Shown here: in pieces, positions 48,403 to 59,033 of the stretch
How positions within the stretch are numbered: position 1 is the first letter of the stretch
How the letters are laid out: the number at the start of each line of letters is the position of its first letter
DNA from: Sipunculus nudus
Lineage: Eukaryota; Annelida; Sipuncula; Golfingiida; Sipunculidae
Direction: 5' to 3'
NCBI GenBank assembly: GCA_026874595.1
Contig: CM049308.1
Location: 12,478,001-12,542,000, forward strand
DNA: 64,000 bases
Position numbers and translations under genes: made by a program
The notes under the pieces: model-generated
Seen by the model: only the letters and a program-made list of their open reading frames with translations
Databases searched by the model: none
Told to the model about the DNA's origin: nothing

Positions 48403-51099
48403 TAGCTCAGCTGACTGTAAGTCATCTGAGCTATAGCGATCACTCTTTGTCCGTCGTCCGTCCAGCCGTCCGGCCGTCTGCCCGTTAACAGGGCACAAAT
48501 CGTAACCACTGGACTTAGAACCTTGTAACTTAGGATTCTGAGAGGTCCATGAAAAATCTCCTTGGAAACCAGAAATTAGGTCTCTGTTACCCATATCCTT
48601 TGAGCTTTGGAGACCCAAAGTACCCCCCCCCCCCCCCAGAATAGTAAAAAATTTCATACAAAAACTTCAATATCTCATTAACTACTTGACTGATGGTCAT
48701 GATTTTTGGCATACATATTGATCATGAGATGTTCCATCATTTCCTGCAGACTGGTGGCGCCACCTGTATTTTTCCATTTTTTACGATTTTTTTTTCTCTA
48801 TTTTTGAGACCTTTAAAAATGTGAACAGCTGTTAACAGGGCACAAAACATAAAGACTGGACCTAGAATCTTCATTCTTGACACACTGAGAGATTCATGAA
48901 AAATCTTCTTGGAAACCAGAAATTAGGTCTCTATACCCATATCCTTCGAGCTATGGGGCCCCAAAGTACCCCCAAGAATAGTAAAAAATTTCATACAAAA
49001 ACTTCAATATCTCAATAACTACATCACTGATAGTCATGATTTTTGGCATACATATTGATCATGAGATGTTCCATCAGTTCCTGCAGACTGGTGGCGCAAC
49101 CTGTATTGTTATATTTTTTACGATTTTTTTCCTCTATTTTTTAGAGCTTTAAGGATGCTGTCATCTGTTAACTTGGCACAAATAGTAATGACTGGACCTA
49201 GAATCTTCATTCTTGACACACTGAGAGAACTATGAAAAGTCTCCATGGAAACCAGAAATTAGGACTCTGTTACCCTTATCCTTCGAGCTATGGGGCCCCA
49301 AATTACCCCCCAGAATAGTCAAAAATTTAATACAAAAACTTCAACATCTCATTAACTACATCACTGATGGTCATGGTTTTTGGCATACATATTGATCATG
49401 AGATGTTCCATCAGTTTCTGCAGACTGGTGGCGCCACCTGTATTTTTCAATTTTTTACGAACTGTTTTCTCTATTTTTGAGACCTTTAAAAATGTGAACA
49501 GCTGTTAACAGGGCACAAAACATAAAGACTGGACCTAGAATCTTCATTCTTGACACACTGAGAGATTAATGAAAAATCTCCTTGGAAACCAGAAATTAGG
49601 TCTCTGTTACCCATATCCTTCAAGCTATATTCAAGCGCCACCTATATTCACATTCTCGCTGCAGACATCCAAGCTCATATCTCGGGAACTGTTTGACCTA
49701 TCAGGAAATAAAATTCATACAAATATAGCCCTTGGATAGCTTCATAACATACACAAAAAATTGTGGCGCCACCTGTAACCATGTTTGCACAGTGTCCATC
49801 TGTTCACCGCCTTGGGTTAAAATCACTCATATCTCTGCAGTGAATTGACTAATTCACCTGAAATTTGGCATGCTTATACATCCTGGATAGCTTTCTTGAT
49901 TTTATGACAGGTGGCGCCACCTATATTCACGTTCAAGCTGCAGACATCCAAGCTCATATCTCAGGAACCGTTTGACCGATCAGGAAATAAAAAATAATAC
50001 AAATGTAGCCCTTGGATAGCTTCATAACATACATAAAAAATGGTGGCGCCACCTGTAACCATATTTGCACAGTGTCCATCTGTTCATCTGCCTTGTGTTA
50101 AAATCACTCATATCTCTGCAGTGAATTGACTAATTCACCTGAAATTCGGCATGCTTATACATCCTGGATAGCTTTCTTGATTTATGACAGGTGGCGCCAC
50201 CTATATTCACGTTCAAGCTGCAGACATCCAAGCTCATATCTCAGGAACCGTATGACCGATCAGGAAATAAAAAATAATACAAATGTAGCCCTTGGATAGC
50301 TTCATAACATACATAAAAAATGGTGGCGCCACCTGTAACCATATTTGCACAGTGTCCATCTGTTCATCTGCCTTGTGTTAAAATCACTCATATCTCTGCA
50401 GTGAATTGACTAATTCACCTGAAATTCGGCATGCTTATACATCCTGGATAGCTTTCTTGATTTTATGACAGGTGGCGCCACCTACATTCACGTTCACGCT
50501 GATGAGATCCAAGCTCATATCTGGGGAACCGTTTGACTGATTGGGCCAAAATTTTGCATGTGTATAGATCTCACATAGGTCTTTATCATACACAAAACTG
50601 GAGGGGCCACCTGCAACCATTTTTGCACATTTTGCACAGCGTCTGTCTGTTTGTCTGCCGTGGGCTATAATCACTCGTACACATGTAGTGGTTTGACTTT
50701 TCTGCCTAAAATTTTGCATATATATACAACTTGAACAGCTTTCTGGATTTGTAGTAGGTGGCATAACCTACATACACATTCAGGCTGCAGACATTCATGC
50801 TAATATGCAACATACCTCACTCTATTTCCCCTTGCCACTCAATCCATGCCTTTCACCCGTTCCACTCTGATTTTGGCGGATACACATAGTCACTTGTGGG
50901 CTACCAATGTTCTAGTTTTTAAAGTTTACACATTTTTTCTCTATTTATAGATATATAAATATAGACTAAATCTTGGCCTGTTGGTTAATCTGTTTGATGC
51001 TTCAGTTGAATGAGTATATACTACCATTCTGATGATAAAATTTCCTTTTGTGAATCTCTTCCCAGTCAGCTGAGCGTCATGACCCATGTTTCACTTGTT
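48403..51099 (+). mobile_element. Family B1 element inside family C
   Basis: 5' hairpin AGCTCAGCTGACTGTAAGTCATC; (GTCCGTC)n; core units with GGTGGCGCCACC near 48751 and 49426; expanded C run at 48624-48638; 3' terminus CAGTCAGCTGAGCGTCATGACC...CACTTGTT ending at 51099. C sequence resumes immediately on the right (CGACTGATGATACTGAGG...). A family A copy interrupts the core at 49630-50917. Confidence 0.85.
49630..50917 (+). mobile_element. Family A element, 5'-truncated, inside B inside C inside gypsy
   Basis: It begins mid-core (ATTCAAGCGCCACC). Core units of about 280 bp recur with paired GGTGGCGCCACC boxes (49763, 49908, 50044, 50190, 50324 and 50471 approximately). It ends CTACCAATGTTCTAGTT. 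Innermost layer of nest 3. Confidence 0.82.
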
Positions 51100-53856
51100 C
51101 GACTGATGATACTGAGGCCAATTTGTTTAATATTTTGCAAGAATAATTCCCTGAATCATTCTAATAATAATTGTCTTTTATGGTTCCAAAAAATGAATTT
51201 TGGCTGAATTATAAAGATTGAATTGAGTCATTTTACCATATATGTTAGCTGTGTGAAGCAGATACATCTAGCCTAGCACCAGTTTATCAGCATCCATTAC
51301 ATCATGCCTCTAGACATTTAGATTTCAGAATATCTATTGAAAATATTGACAAGAATGTTTTTAAAAGCTTTAAAAATGTAGATTTATGATAATACATATC
51401 ATCTGTACACTATTCATAATTTCTCAGGAATAGCAGGAGCTACCATCCCCAAATTTTATGCAGTTATCAGTCACATATCAAATGTTGATGGATTCAGCTT
51501 TTTTTTGTCTATCTGCATTTGCTTAGATTTTACAGGGAAAAAGCTGATAAAAACTTCTTCTTGTAAAGAGTCTAGCCAAATTGTTCAATATTTTACAGAA
51601 ATGATCCCAGGGGCGAGCCTTCTCAAGTTTGTTCAAATGGTTAATGTTGGATAAATTTTAGCAGAGTTACATAACAGGCCAAGATTGTATATGTTTTTTT
51701 AATAGGTTGAGAAACTGCCAACTGTTTCAGATTTGGCAACAGATCAAGAGTTCATTAAGTGCAGCCAGATTTAGGCTAAGAGTTTAATCAGTGCAGCCAA
51801 GCAGAAGGCATTTGATCACCTAATGGGCTTCATGTGATCATTTCATGGGTAGCATGTAATCACCTCATGAGTATCATGTGATCAACTCATGTTCATTCAG
51901 TGCAGCCGAGTACAGGTCAAAAGTTCACTCAGTCTAGCCAGGTGCAGGTCAAGAGTTCACTCAGTGCAGTAGCCTGAGTCAGTAATTTGTCACAGTACAA
52001 TCGGGGCAACAGCCTTTCTCACCTAAGCCTGGTCAGCCCAGTGCATCAGACTCAAGGCCTGATATTCTGACCTGTCTATGTGTCTTTAATGGCTTTCTTG
52101 TTCACAAGACAGGCCAGGTGTTGCCATCTACAATGACTTTTGCAAAGTGTGTGTGCCTGCTTAATTCTACGGAGGAATTTGATATATCAACCTGAAATTG
52201 GGCATATTTATACATGTCAAATAGCTTTGTCGTATACAAGACTGGTGGTGCCACCTACAATAAATTTTGTGTTGTGTGCACCCATGCCAGAATTTCAGCA
52301 GTGATGTTTGTGTATTGTTTCTTGTTCAAAATGTTTAGTACTTGCATTGTTCATATATATGAAAAGTAGTGGTTCAGCATTGAAGCGTTATACCTGGTGT
52401 GTATCCATATGCACAGGTTCGCATTAGGCCTGTAGGCCTTGTTTAATATTTTACAACTACTTGAGCTAGCATCATGAAATTTAATGTAAAAAATTAACCA
52501 TCTGAAAAACTCTGCATTTTCTTAGATTTTATTGAGAAAAAGCTAAAAAATTGTGTAAAATCTTCTCCTCCAAAACTGTCAAGCCAAATTGTTCAATATT
52601 TCACAGAAATAACCTCTTATACCATCTCTCTCAAGTTTGTTCAAATGGTTAAATTTGGGTGAATTTTGGCCGAGTTACAGGAAGTTGAACTTAGTCATCT
52701 GTCTAAAAAAGCATACTAAAATGACAATCTCAGAAAAGGCTGGAGCTTTCATCACCAAATTTTATGCCAGTGTTGGTCACATGAGTCATATATGAAATTC
52801 AGGTATTGGTGGCGCCACCTGCCTTGACCTTTTTTTTAACTGGGGTCATTGGTCATCTGTAAATTAACCCATAATTTCTCAGGAATAGCAGGAGCTACCA
52901 TCCCCAGATTTTATGCAATAATCTCTCACATATCAAATGTTGTGGGATTCAGCTTATATTTTTGTTATCTGCATTTACTTAAATTTTATAGGGAAAAGGC
53001 TGAAAAACCTTTAAAAGTCTTCTACTTATTAACAGTCCAGCCAAATTGTTCAATATTTACAGAAATGATCCCAGAGGGAAGCCATCTCAAGTTTGCATTT
53101 GATGAATTTTAGCGAAATTACACAAATTTGAACTTAGTTATTTGGCCAAGTAAGCATACTGACATAGTAATCTCAGAAATGACAGAACCTAGCATTACCA
53201 AGTATTGTGCAAATGTTGGTCACATGACTCATACTTGAAGTTGCAGATTTCGTGTTGCCACCTACATTGACCTGGTTTTTATTTGCAAAAACCTCATAAT
53301 TTTAACCTCTTTTAGCTGATAATGTTTAATAAACTGTCAAGTTGAATCATTCAGTTTTTCAAAAGAATTATCATAGGACATGGTTTTTTCAATCATATAA
53401 GAATAGATTGAGTTTGTTTGATTTTTGGTTGAGTCGTGAAAAGCTTAAGTTGGTCTTATGGCCATTATTATGTCTATTTCAAACTGAGGACTGCAATAGT
53501 GTTCTTCTACAAAATTGTTGTTTCAATTATAACTTCTGTGATATCGCACAAAAATTATTCTTAGGTGGCCTTTGTTCAAGTTTACTTGAATGATTTTTGG
53601 CAGAATTATTGGATCTTTAGCAATGAAAGAACTGCATCTTTTATTATTATAGATATTTTTGGTAAAAAGTTTATGAATATGTCAGCTTGAAAAAAAAGCA
53701 TTTTAGCCAGCAGTGATGTTTGTGTAATTGTTTCTTATTCAAAATGTTTAGTATTTGCATTGTTCATATACATGAAAAGTAATGGTCCAGTATTGAAGAA
53801 TTATACCTGGTGTATTTCCCAATTCACAGGTTCGCATTAGGCCTGTAGGCCTTGTT

Positions 53857-54033
53857 TTCAGTGATCACAAGGTTGCTTACCCAGTCAGTGGGTCTGTCCA
53901 CATTATCTATGATTCCATTTGCCTGGAGCATCTCTAAGGCTCTCTTATCTTCGGTCGCACAGTATATGGCATCTTGCGTGGACTCTGAATTGTGCCACTG
54001 ACATCTGTTTTCAATTCAATGTGATATTCCTTG
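53857..54033 (-). pseudogene. Gypsy pol: 5' part of reverse transcriptase
   Basis: The minus strand encodes the RT start region, including WVSNLVITE next to the break. The matching downstream part begins at 47504. No continuous open frame spans the stretch. Confidence 0.75.
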
Positions 54034-54420
54034 TTATACAGGCCTATGCCAGTGAAAATGTCTCGATCTATACTGTTGCATGACTGTTTCCTTGGTCAGG
54101 GGTGACTGTTTTGTGCTGGTGTAAATGCGTCTGACAAGGTCCAGGGCTTCACATGCTTCATGACCAAGTATTGATGTATCTCCAGTGTCTGTGATATAGA
54201 ACTGCAGCTGCTTGCTTACACCTTTGACAGTGGTGCATGTCATATAGGCTGAACCAAGAGGCTTAATTTTCTGTCTGCCAAATGCACATAGTACAGTATT
54301 AGTCTTTTTTATGGCAACAGTTTGGTGAATTTTGTTTAATTCAGTTACAGGCAATACATTTGCTTGTGCTCTTGTGTCAGGCTTACTAAGTCTATGTCTT
54401 GGCCCTGCACTTTAAGTTTT
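54034..54420 (-). pseudogene. Gypsy aspartic protease, altered active-site triplet
   Basis: The segment carries ANVLPVTELN after the active-site position, and ILGHEACEALDLV, the protease's C-terminal signature. At 54370-54378 the catalytic triplet reads Asp-Thr-Arg where the family has Asp-Thr-Gly or Asp-Ser-Gly, so the protease is probably inactive. The open frame (54034-54354) starts after the active site; upstream sequence is interrupted. Confidence 0.78.
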
Positions 54421-54514
54421 GCTGTTCACTTAGCTGGGTACCCTGAGCTCCCCCTATTGAGAGTACTCATCACTAAATATCTAGAAGGATCCTCCTCATC
54501 TGATTCATCACACT

Positions 54515-55334
54515 CTAGCTCCTGGACTCTGCAACGAAAGCCACCACCCCTGCACACTTTAGCAAAATGATTCTTTCCATTGCATTTTTACAGGTGGCGC
54601 CATAGGCTGGGCACTTGCGTGGTGCATGTTTAGTCCCACAGTATTGACAGTTAGAATCACTATGCTTTGGCTTATTTTGCTGGCTTACAGGGGTAGCACA
54701 TTTAGTGTTTCTATATGAATCATGTCTTTTATCTCTATATCTTATTTGCTTGGTAATAGCATGCGCCTGCTCACCTTGTGTTTGACTGTTGGCCGTGCGC
54801 ATAGCCTCCATCTGCTGTTTGCTTGCCTCACCCGCATGACATATTTCAATTGCTTTTTCAAGACTCAAGTCTGTTTCATGCAGTAAACGTTCTTTAATTC
54901 TCATGTCTGCACAGCCGAACACAATTCTATCCCTGAGAATGGAATTAATTTGTTCACCATAATCACAATTGCTCACTAAGTTCCGGAGATCATTAATCCA
55001 ACGGTCTACAGGCTCTCCGTCTCTGATTTCTCTCCCATAGCTTGTAATGTTCGAAGACTTCATTTTTTCTGGGCTCGCAATAGGCTTTGAATTTCTGTAG
55101 TACACAGCTATAATCACTCGAACTATCGTTCTCAGCAAAGGTAAAGTTCTTATATATGTCCTGAGCTTCGAGACCCGCGCATTGCAATAAAATGGCGACA
55201 ATGGTCTTACCACTCTTGTTCCTGTGCTCTGCTGCATCGCAGTATTGCTGAAACTGTTGCTCCCAGCGTTGCCAGGCCTCTGCGAGGTTGCCTCCAGAGA
55301 ATGACATATTGGGTGGGGGTTTTAAGCCTTCCAT
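54515..55334 (-). pseudogene. Gypsy gag with zinc knuckle, frameshifted
   Basis: The first frame starts MEGLKPPPNMSFSGG at 55334, close to the 5' LTR, and carries the gag matrix/capsid-like start (WQRWEQQFQQY). The continuation (EPVDRWINDLRNL onward) lies in a second frame from about 55020. That frame encodes a CCHC zinc knuckle CQYCGTKHAPRKC (C-x2-C-x3-H-x4-C) near 54630. One frameshift near 55020 separates the two. Confidence 0.85.
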
Positions 55335-55349
55335 CCTTCTCTGACACCT

Positions 55350-55510
55350 TGTAACAGCTTATGGTCGCTTAGCTAGACTTGACTAAAGACACAACACGAG
55401 GCATGACTGGAAACCAACTGTATTGCATGATTACCGTAAAGACGGTAAACAAATATTAGAGTACTTAGATGCCGTTAGGTGGCAGCACCCATCAGCCTAT
55501 ATCTGTCACA
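55350..55510 (-). repeat. 5' LTR of the gypsy element
   Basis: Same ends as 44699-44860. It is the upstream LTR for the minus-strand genes; gag starts 16 bp inside it. Confidence 0.93.
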
Positions 55511-55515
55511 ATGGC
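55511..55515. repeat. LTR element target-site duplication, right (ATGGC)
   Basis: Matches 44694-44698. Confidence 0.88.

Positions 55516-55518
<3 letters not shown>

Positions 55519-55553
<35 letters not shown>
55519..55553. repeat. (GA)n microsatellite
   Basis: About 17 GA repeats right beside the gypsy target duplication. Frames 55423-55629 and 55469-55651 translate it and are not genes. Confidence 0.95.
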
Positions 55554-55559
<6 letters not shown>

Positions 55560-55689
55560 AAATTGTAATTGTACTTATAATAACTTTTGCTATGTGGAAT
55601 ATGTGGTTCCTATATCTGTGGCTATTTAATTGCAAGTGTGGTGCTGTTTGATTTTTCTTTGCCCTTGTCATTTAACTGACAGGGATTAC

Positions 55690-56159
55690 CAGGGTTAGAC
55701 CCCCTTTTTCTGCCTATCCTGATTAACCTGACCCATGCAGTCAGGCATTAATTGACTGGTTTGTACTCAACCTGGTAACCTGGAATAATCATGGATATTA
55801 TATAGGACTTTTCCAGGTCATGGAAAACCTGGAAAAATTTTGTTTTTTTTATATATGTCTGGAATATTTATTAAATTTTGGCATAGGTCTGTGTCATTAG
55901 GTTCCTCCATGAGACCCTGTTAAGTATTCATATATATATTATAGCATATGCTATCCATAATCCATTATTCTCTAAGATTTGAACACTTAAGATCTCAAGT
56001 GAGATTGAAGGCTGCAGGTTTGTGAATGTCTGAAGAACCGCATTCCATCAAGGTTAATAAAGTTGTTTTTAATTTGTGACCTGGAAAAATCCCCATTTTA
56101 CCTGGAAAATATCTAGAAAACTTGTCCAACTTTGGTCTCCCAGGTGAGTGCAAACCCTG
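55690..56159. mobile_element. Possible small hAT-like MITE
   Basis: CAGGGTTAGACC at the left and GTGCAAACCCTG at the right are inverted. CCTGGAAAA motifs recur inside near both ends (55836, 56082, 56101). I find no matching target duplication (ATTAC left, AATTG right), so this is tentative. Confidence 0.35.
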
Positions 56160-56423
56160 AATTGGTAAATGTAAATTTTGATATAAAATGAAACCTGTGT
56201 TATGAGACCACCAATGTACCATTTATTCCGACTTCCAAAGTCTGTTCTTTAACCGGTTGCTGTTTGGGACGCCCCCTGGACGCCTGTCACAAAACTAATA
56301 CGCTGTATTCATAAGCCACAATAACGCCCGATCGATGGACTCACCGTCCTAATGCAATTTTCCCTGCTAATTATTTGCGTTAAATATCTATGCCACGCCA
56401 TTGAACACATTTCCATATTGTTC

Positions 56424-56755
56424 AGGGACACCCCTGCCGTAAAGTTGATAATTTTGTATTTATTTACATGGGAATTTCTCGTGAATATTATTTAAATTCT
56501 AATTAGGACTCTAATGGCAAGCCGATTGGTTGAAATGAGTCGGCAAGTGACACAAGGTTCGCCAACAAGCGCAATGTTTCAACTGACCGTGCCGGGTTGT
56601 TATGACAATAACTCAAATAAAACTTCCACAAAAGATGGGTATCAATCTAAATTATTATCATTTTGTACTTAAAATGTGAATATTTCTTATTCCTAAAGCC
56701 ATTTTCTGTGTTTATGATGCCTGTTATGAAGGTCGAGCGATGTCACAAATTTTAA
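56424..56755. repeat. Dispersed repeat family H, copy 2
   Basis: Aligns by eye with 12740-13068 in the same orientation, from GACACCCCTGCCGTAAAG through CCTGTTATGAAGGTCGAG. CpG-richer than the surroundings. Confidence 0.75.
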
Positions 56756-58438
56756 AGATGGCGGCTGTTGGACTTGCCGCTCGATAGACCTCGTGTTTTG
56801 ACAAATCTCAGAATGTTTTGAACAAATTAAATATGAAAAGATGTTCAATAGAGTTTACTGACTGAAATTTGAGAATGTATATTATGTCCTTAGATAAAAA
56901 AGACGTCTGACATCGTTTTGACACTGTTAACCATCATGCAATTCCACGGGGATTCCCCGAAAAGAACTCACCGGGCGACAAAACAGGAAATACACGCTTT
57001 ACCGGGAGTATCAAAACGATCAAAGTTAACATTACAAAGGTTGAAATACATATATAAATGTTAGATTTTACCATTCTGATGGACTTCTTGCTACTTTCAT
57101 AGGGTTTATACAATTTTGATGGATAAATCTGTCAGTTTACATTTTTTATCACCTTTCTTTGAAGTTCACCTGGTCTTAATTAGTTCTTCATACCTGAACA
57201 GGTAGGCAATTGCAATTTACCCTCATTTAAATCAACATGATATTTCATGTCAAATATACAATTTTTTTTTTTTTATAAATTTCTTCGAACAAATCATATA
57301 TTGTTTTGTCTAATTTATTTCAGAACTCCCAACCTATAATAAATTAAATAACCTTAATCATATTTCATTAAATTGTTTTACCTAGATTTTCCATGACGAT
57401 ACACCAGGTACCGGCGGATGATCATTCCCTTATTGTTCCTAAATTCTACAGTGTCTTCACTCGGATATACTATAGACATATTCATGTACAAATATAATAA
57501 AACAATAAAGACAATATACTTACCTGAATTTACCTAATTTTCCTGGTTCTACTAATAGATATATGTGAAATTGATGATTGGTTAAGTCATTAACCACTTG
57601 CTTGGTATCTCTGTAATATGTGTTAAAAATTTCATAAGGATCCACCAAAAATTGATCACATTATCAATCATAACATTAATGTACAGTGTGTCAAAATTTG
57701 AAAGCGTGAGAAACCTTGAATTAATCTGAACAGTAAGAGGGGTGTTTTGTGACAACCAAATACAAACAGTAAAGGGTTAATTCCTGGGGAGGTACATATC
57801 TGGCTGGGCAAAAACTTGAGCTGAACTAAATGGGGGGGGGGGGGGGGGGGGGGGGGAAGCGTTCTAGGCAAGTGCAGAAACAACTTGAAGACAGTAATAC
57901 ACATTATACAGGTAAACTGTTACAAGTTAAAACAACAACTTAATTTGTACTTAGCTTATCAAGCACACAGCTACTCCACAGCAGCCTGCTGTGTGGTCTA
58001 CATTACTACACAAGTTCATCAAAACAGACTGTTTATGAGCTGCAGACCCGTCTCCCTGGCTCACAATTGCGTTGCCCCAAAGTTCTGTGTAGATTGGCTT
58101 CTCTCTCCCTACAGGGGCAGGCTGGTCTCTGCCTCAAATATGCTACAACCCATGCTTTTGCTTCAACCAAGTGTGGTCTTAAAAGAAAGGATGGTCTTAC
58201 AAGATAGGTGGTCTTTCAGACAATTCTGCTGTATTCTAGCCCTTTTGAGGGCTTTCTTACAAGAAGAAATTGGTAATTCCCCATTCACCACATAAAATTC
58301 TCTCTTCATCTAATTCATAGTAGAAATATAGAAATGTAAAATAGTAGGTAAAAATGGCCCCTTCGTCTTTATAGACAGAATATCCCCTGACTGAAAAAGT
58401 TTCAATAAACTTGATCGAAGTATACATTTTTTTTTCAG
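56756..58438. other. End of intron 3
   Basis: Mostly AT-rich sequence with a poly-G run at 57832-57856. The 136-codon frame at 57885-58295 has no recognisable domain or splice support. The intron ends with a T-rich tract and acceptor TTTTTCAG at 58438. Confidence 0.55.
57832..57856. repeat. Poly-G tract, about 25 G
   Basis: An uninterrupted G run after AACTAAAT. It is the only long homopolymer of this type with G on the plus strand. Confidence 0.92.
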
Positions 58439-58534
58439 AGTGCCAGGACAACTGTGTCACCTGTGATACCACGAATGGCTGTACAAAGTGTGCCAAAGAC
58501 TATTTCTTGAGTTCAGATAAGCTTTCTTGCCATT
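58439..58534 (+). CDS. Exon: furin-like cysteine-rich repeat
   Basis: A 96-bp phase 1-1 exon between TTTTTTTTCAG and GTGAGT. Spacing C-x3-C-x2-C-x5-C-x2-C-x12-C is the same as the exons at 12095 and 26975; it starts CQDNCVTC and includes CAKDYFLS. The junction codon with the 29557 exon is AAG (Lys). Intron 3 before it is 28.8 kb and almost entirely transposon-derived, yet the exon's frame and splice sites are intact, so the gene is under constraint. Confidence 0.88.
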
Positions 58535-59033
58535 GTGAGTATCATTTTTTTATTTGAACCAAACTGAAGAAATATCATGCAGTGCTCGAATTGTTGAGAA
58601 AATTATGTGTAGCAGAATTGCTAATCAAACTTTATTTTAGCAATTAGCAATTATTGAATTTTGATTAGCAGTTTTTGTATTTATCAGATTTGATTTAAAT
58701 AAAGTGTTGAAATGTTGTCATGCACACTATTTGGTAATATATATACCTGGTATATTTATATATATATAGATTAATATATATTTATATATTATATAATAAT
58801 GTATATATATAACAGTGTAAATGAATCAGTCGCCAAAGTGGCAAATTTATATATACTAAATAATGGGCAACACATACCTATACAAGTAATAGATATTCAA
58901 ATATTGTCATGCACACTATTTGGTAATATATATACCTGGTATATTTATTTATATATATATATAAAGAGTTATAACTGAGCATGATAAAAACTAACATATA
59001 AGCTGTCAAGAGCAATGAACACAAACAATATCA
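58535..59033. repeat. TA-rich sequence with a duplicated 45-bp block
   Basis: TTGTCATGCACACTATTTGG, GTAATATATATACCTGGTATATTTAT occurs at about 58713 and again at about 58903, separated by TA-rich repeats. CAGTGCTCGAATTG at 58580 resembles a hAT terminus, but no partner was found. Confidence 0.6.

Larger units (their letters stand above)
47505..53856 (+). mobile_element. Family C element inserted in the gypsy RT gene
   Basis: The 5' end is TAGCGAACCTGTGAGCTTATG plus GTCCTTCGGCCGTCGTCC. The 3' end is CACAGGTTCGCATTAGG, CCTGTAGGCC, then CTTGTT (to 53856). A second complete 3' terminus lies at 52412-52443, and the about 1.41 kb between the two is a tandem duplication of the 3' part (CAGCAGTGATGTTTGTGTA at 52298 and 53709). 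Core units have AACTGCTGGAGCTATCATCACC and GGTGGCGCCACC (47974, 52808). A B element is inserted at 48403-51099. Confidence 0.85.
44699..55510 (-). mobile_element. Ty3/gypsy LTR retrotransposon, complete ends, inactivated
   Basis: Two LTRs of about 161 bp in direct orientation (44699-44860, 55350-55510), starting TG and ending CA, are flanked by the 5-bp duplication ATGGC. The coding order on the minus strand is gag, protease, reverse transcriptase, RNase H, integrase, the Ty3/gypsy order. No envelope frame is seen. A purine tract (AAAAAGGGGGA, 44861-44871) abuts the 3' LTR. A putative primer-binding region (AGGTGTCAGAGAAGG) abuts the 5' LTR but is not a clean match to a tRNA I can name. Frameshifts, stops and a 6.35-kb family C insertion (47505-53856) inactivate it. 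Without that insertion it would be about 4.5 kb. Confidence 0.92.

Noticed and set aside
54591-54602. GGTGGCGCCA match in gypsy gag
   Set aside because: It falls in coding sequence next to the zinc knuckle, is not the full palindrome, and has no surrounding core-unit similarity. Probably chance.
57885-58295. 136-codon + strand frame upstream of the 58439 exon
   Set aside because: No recognisable domain, ends before the exon's acceptor, and its composition is that of random AT-rich sequence. Not called as a gene.
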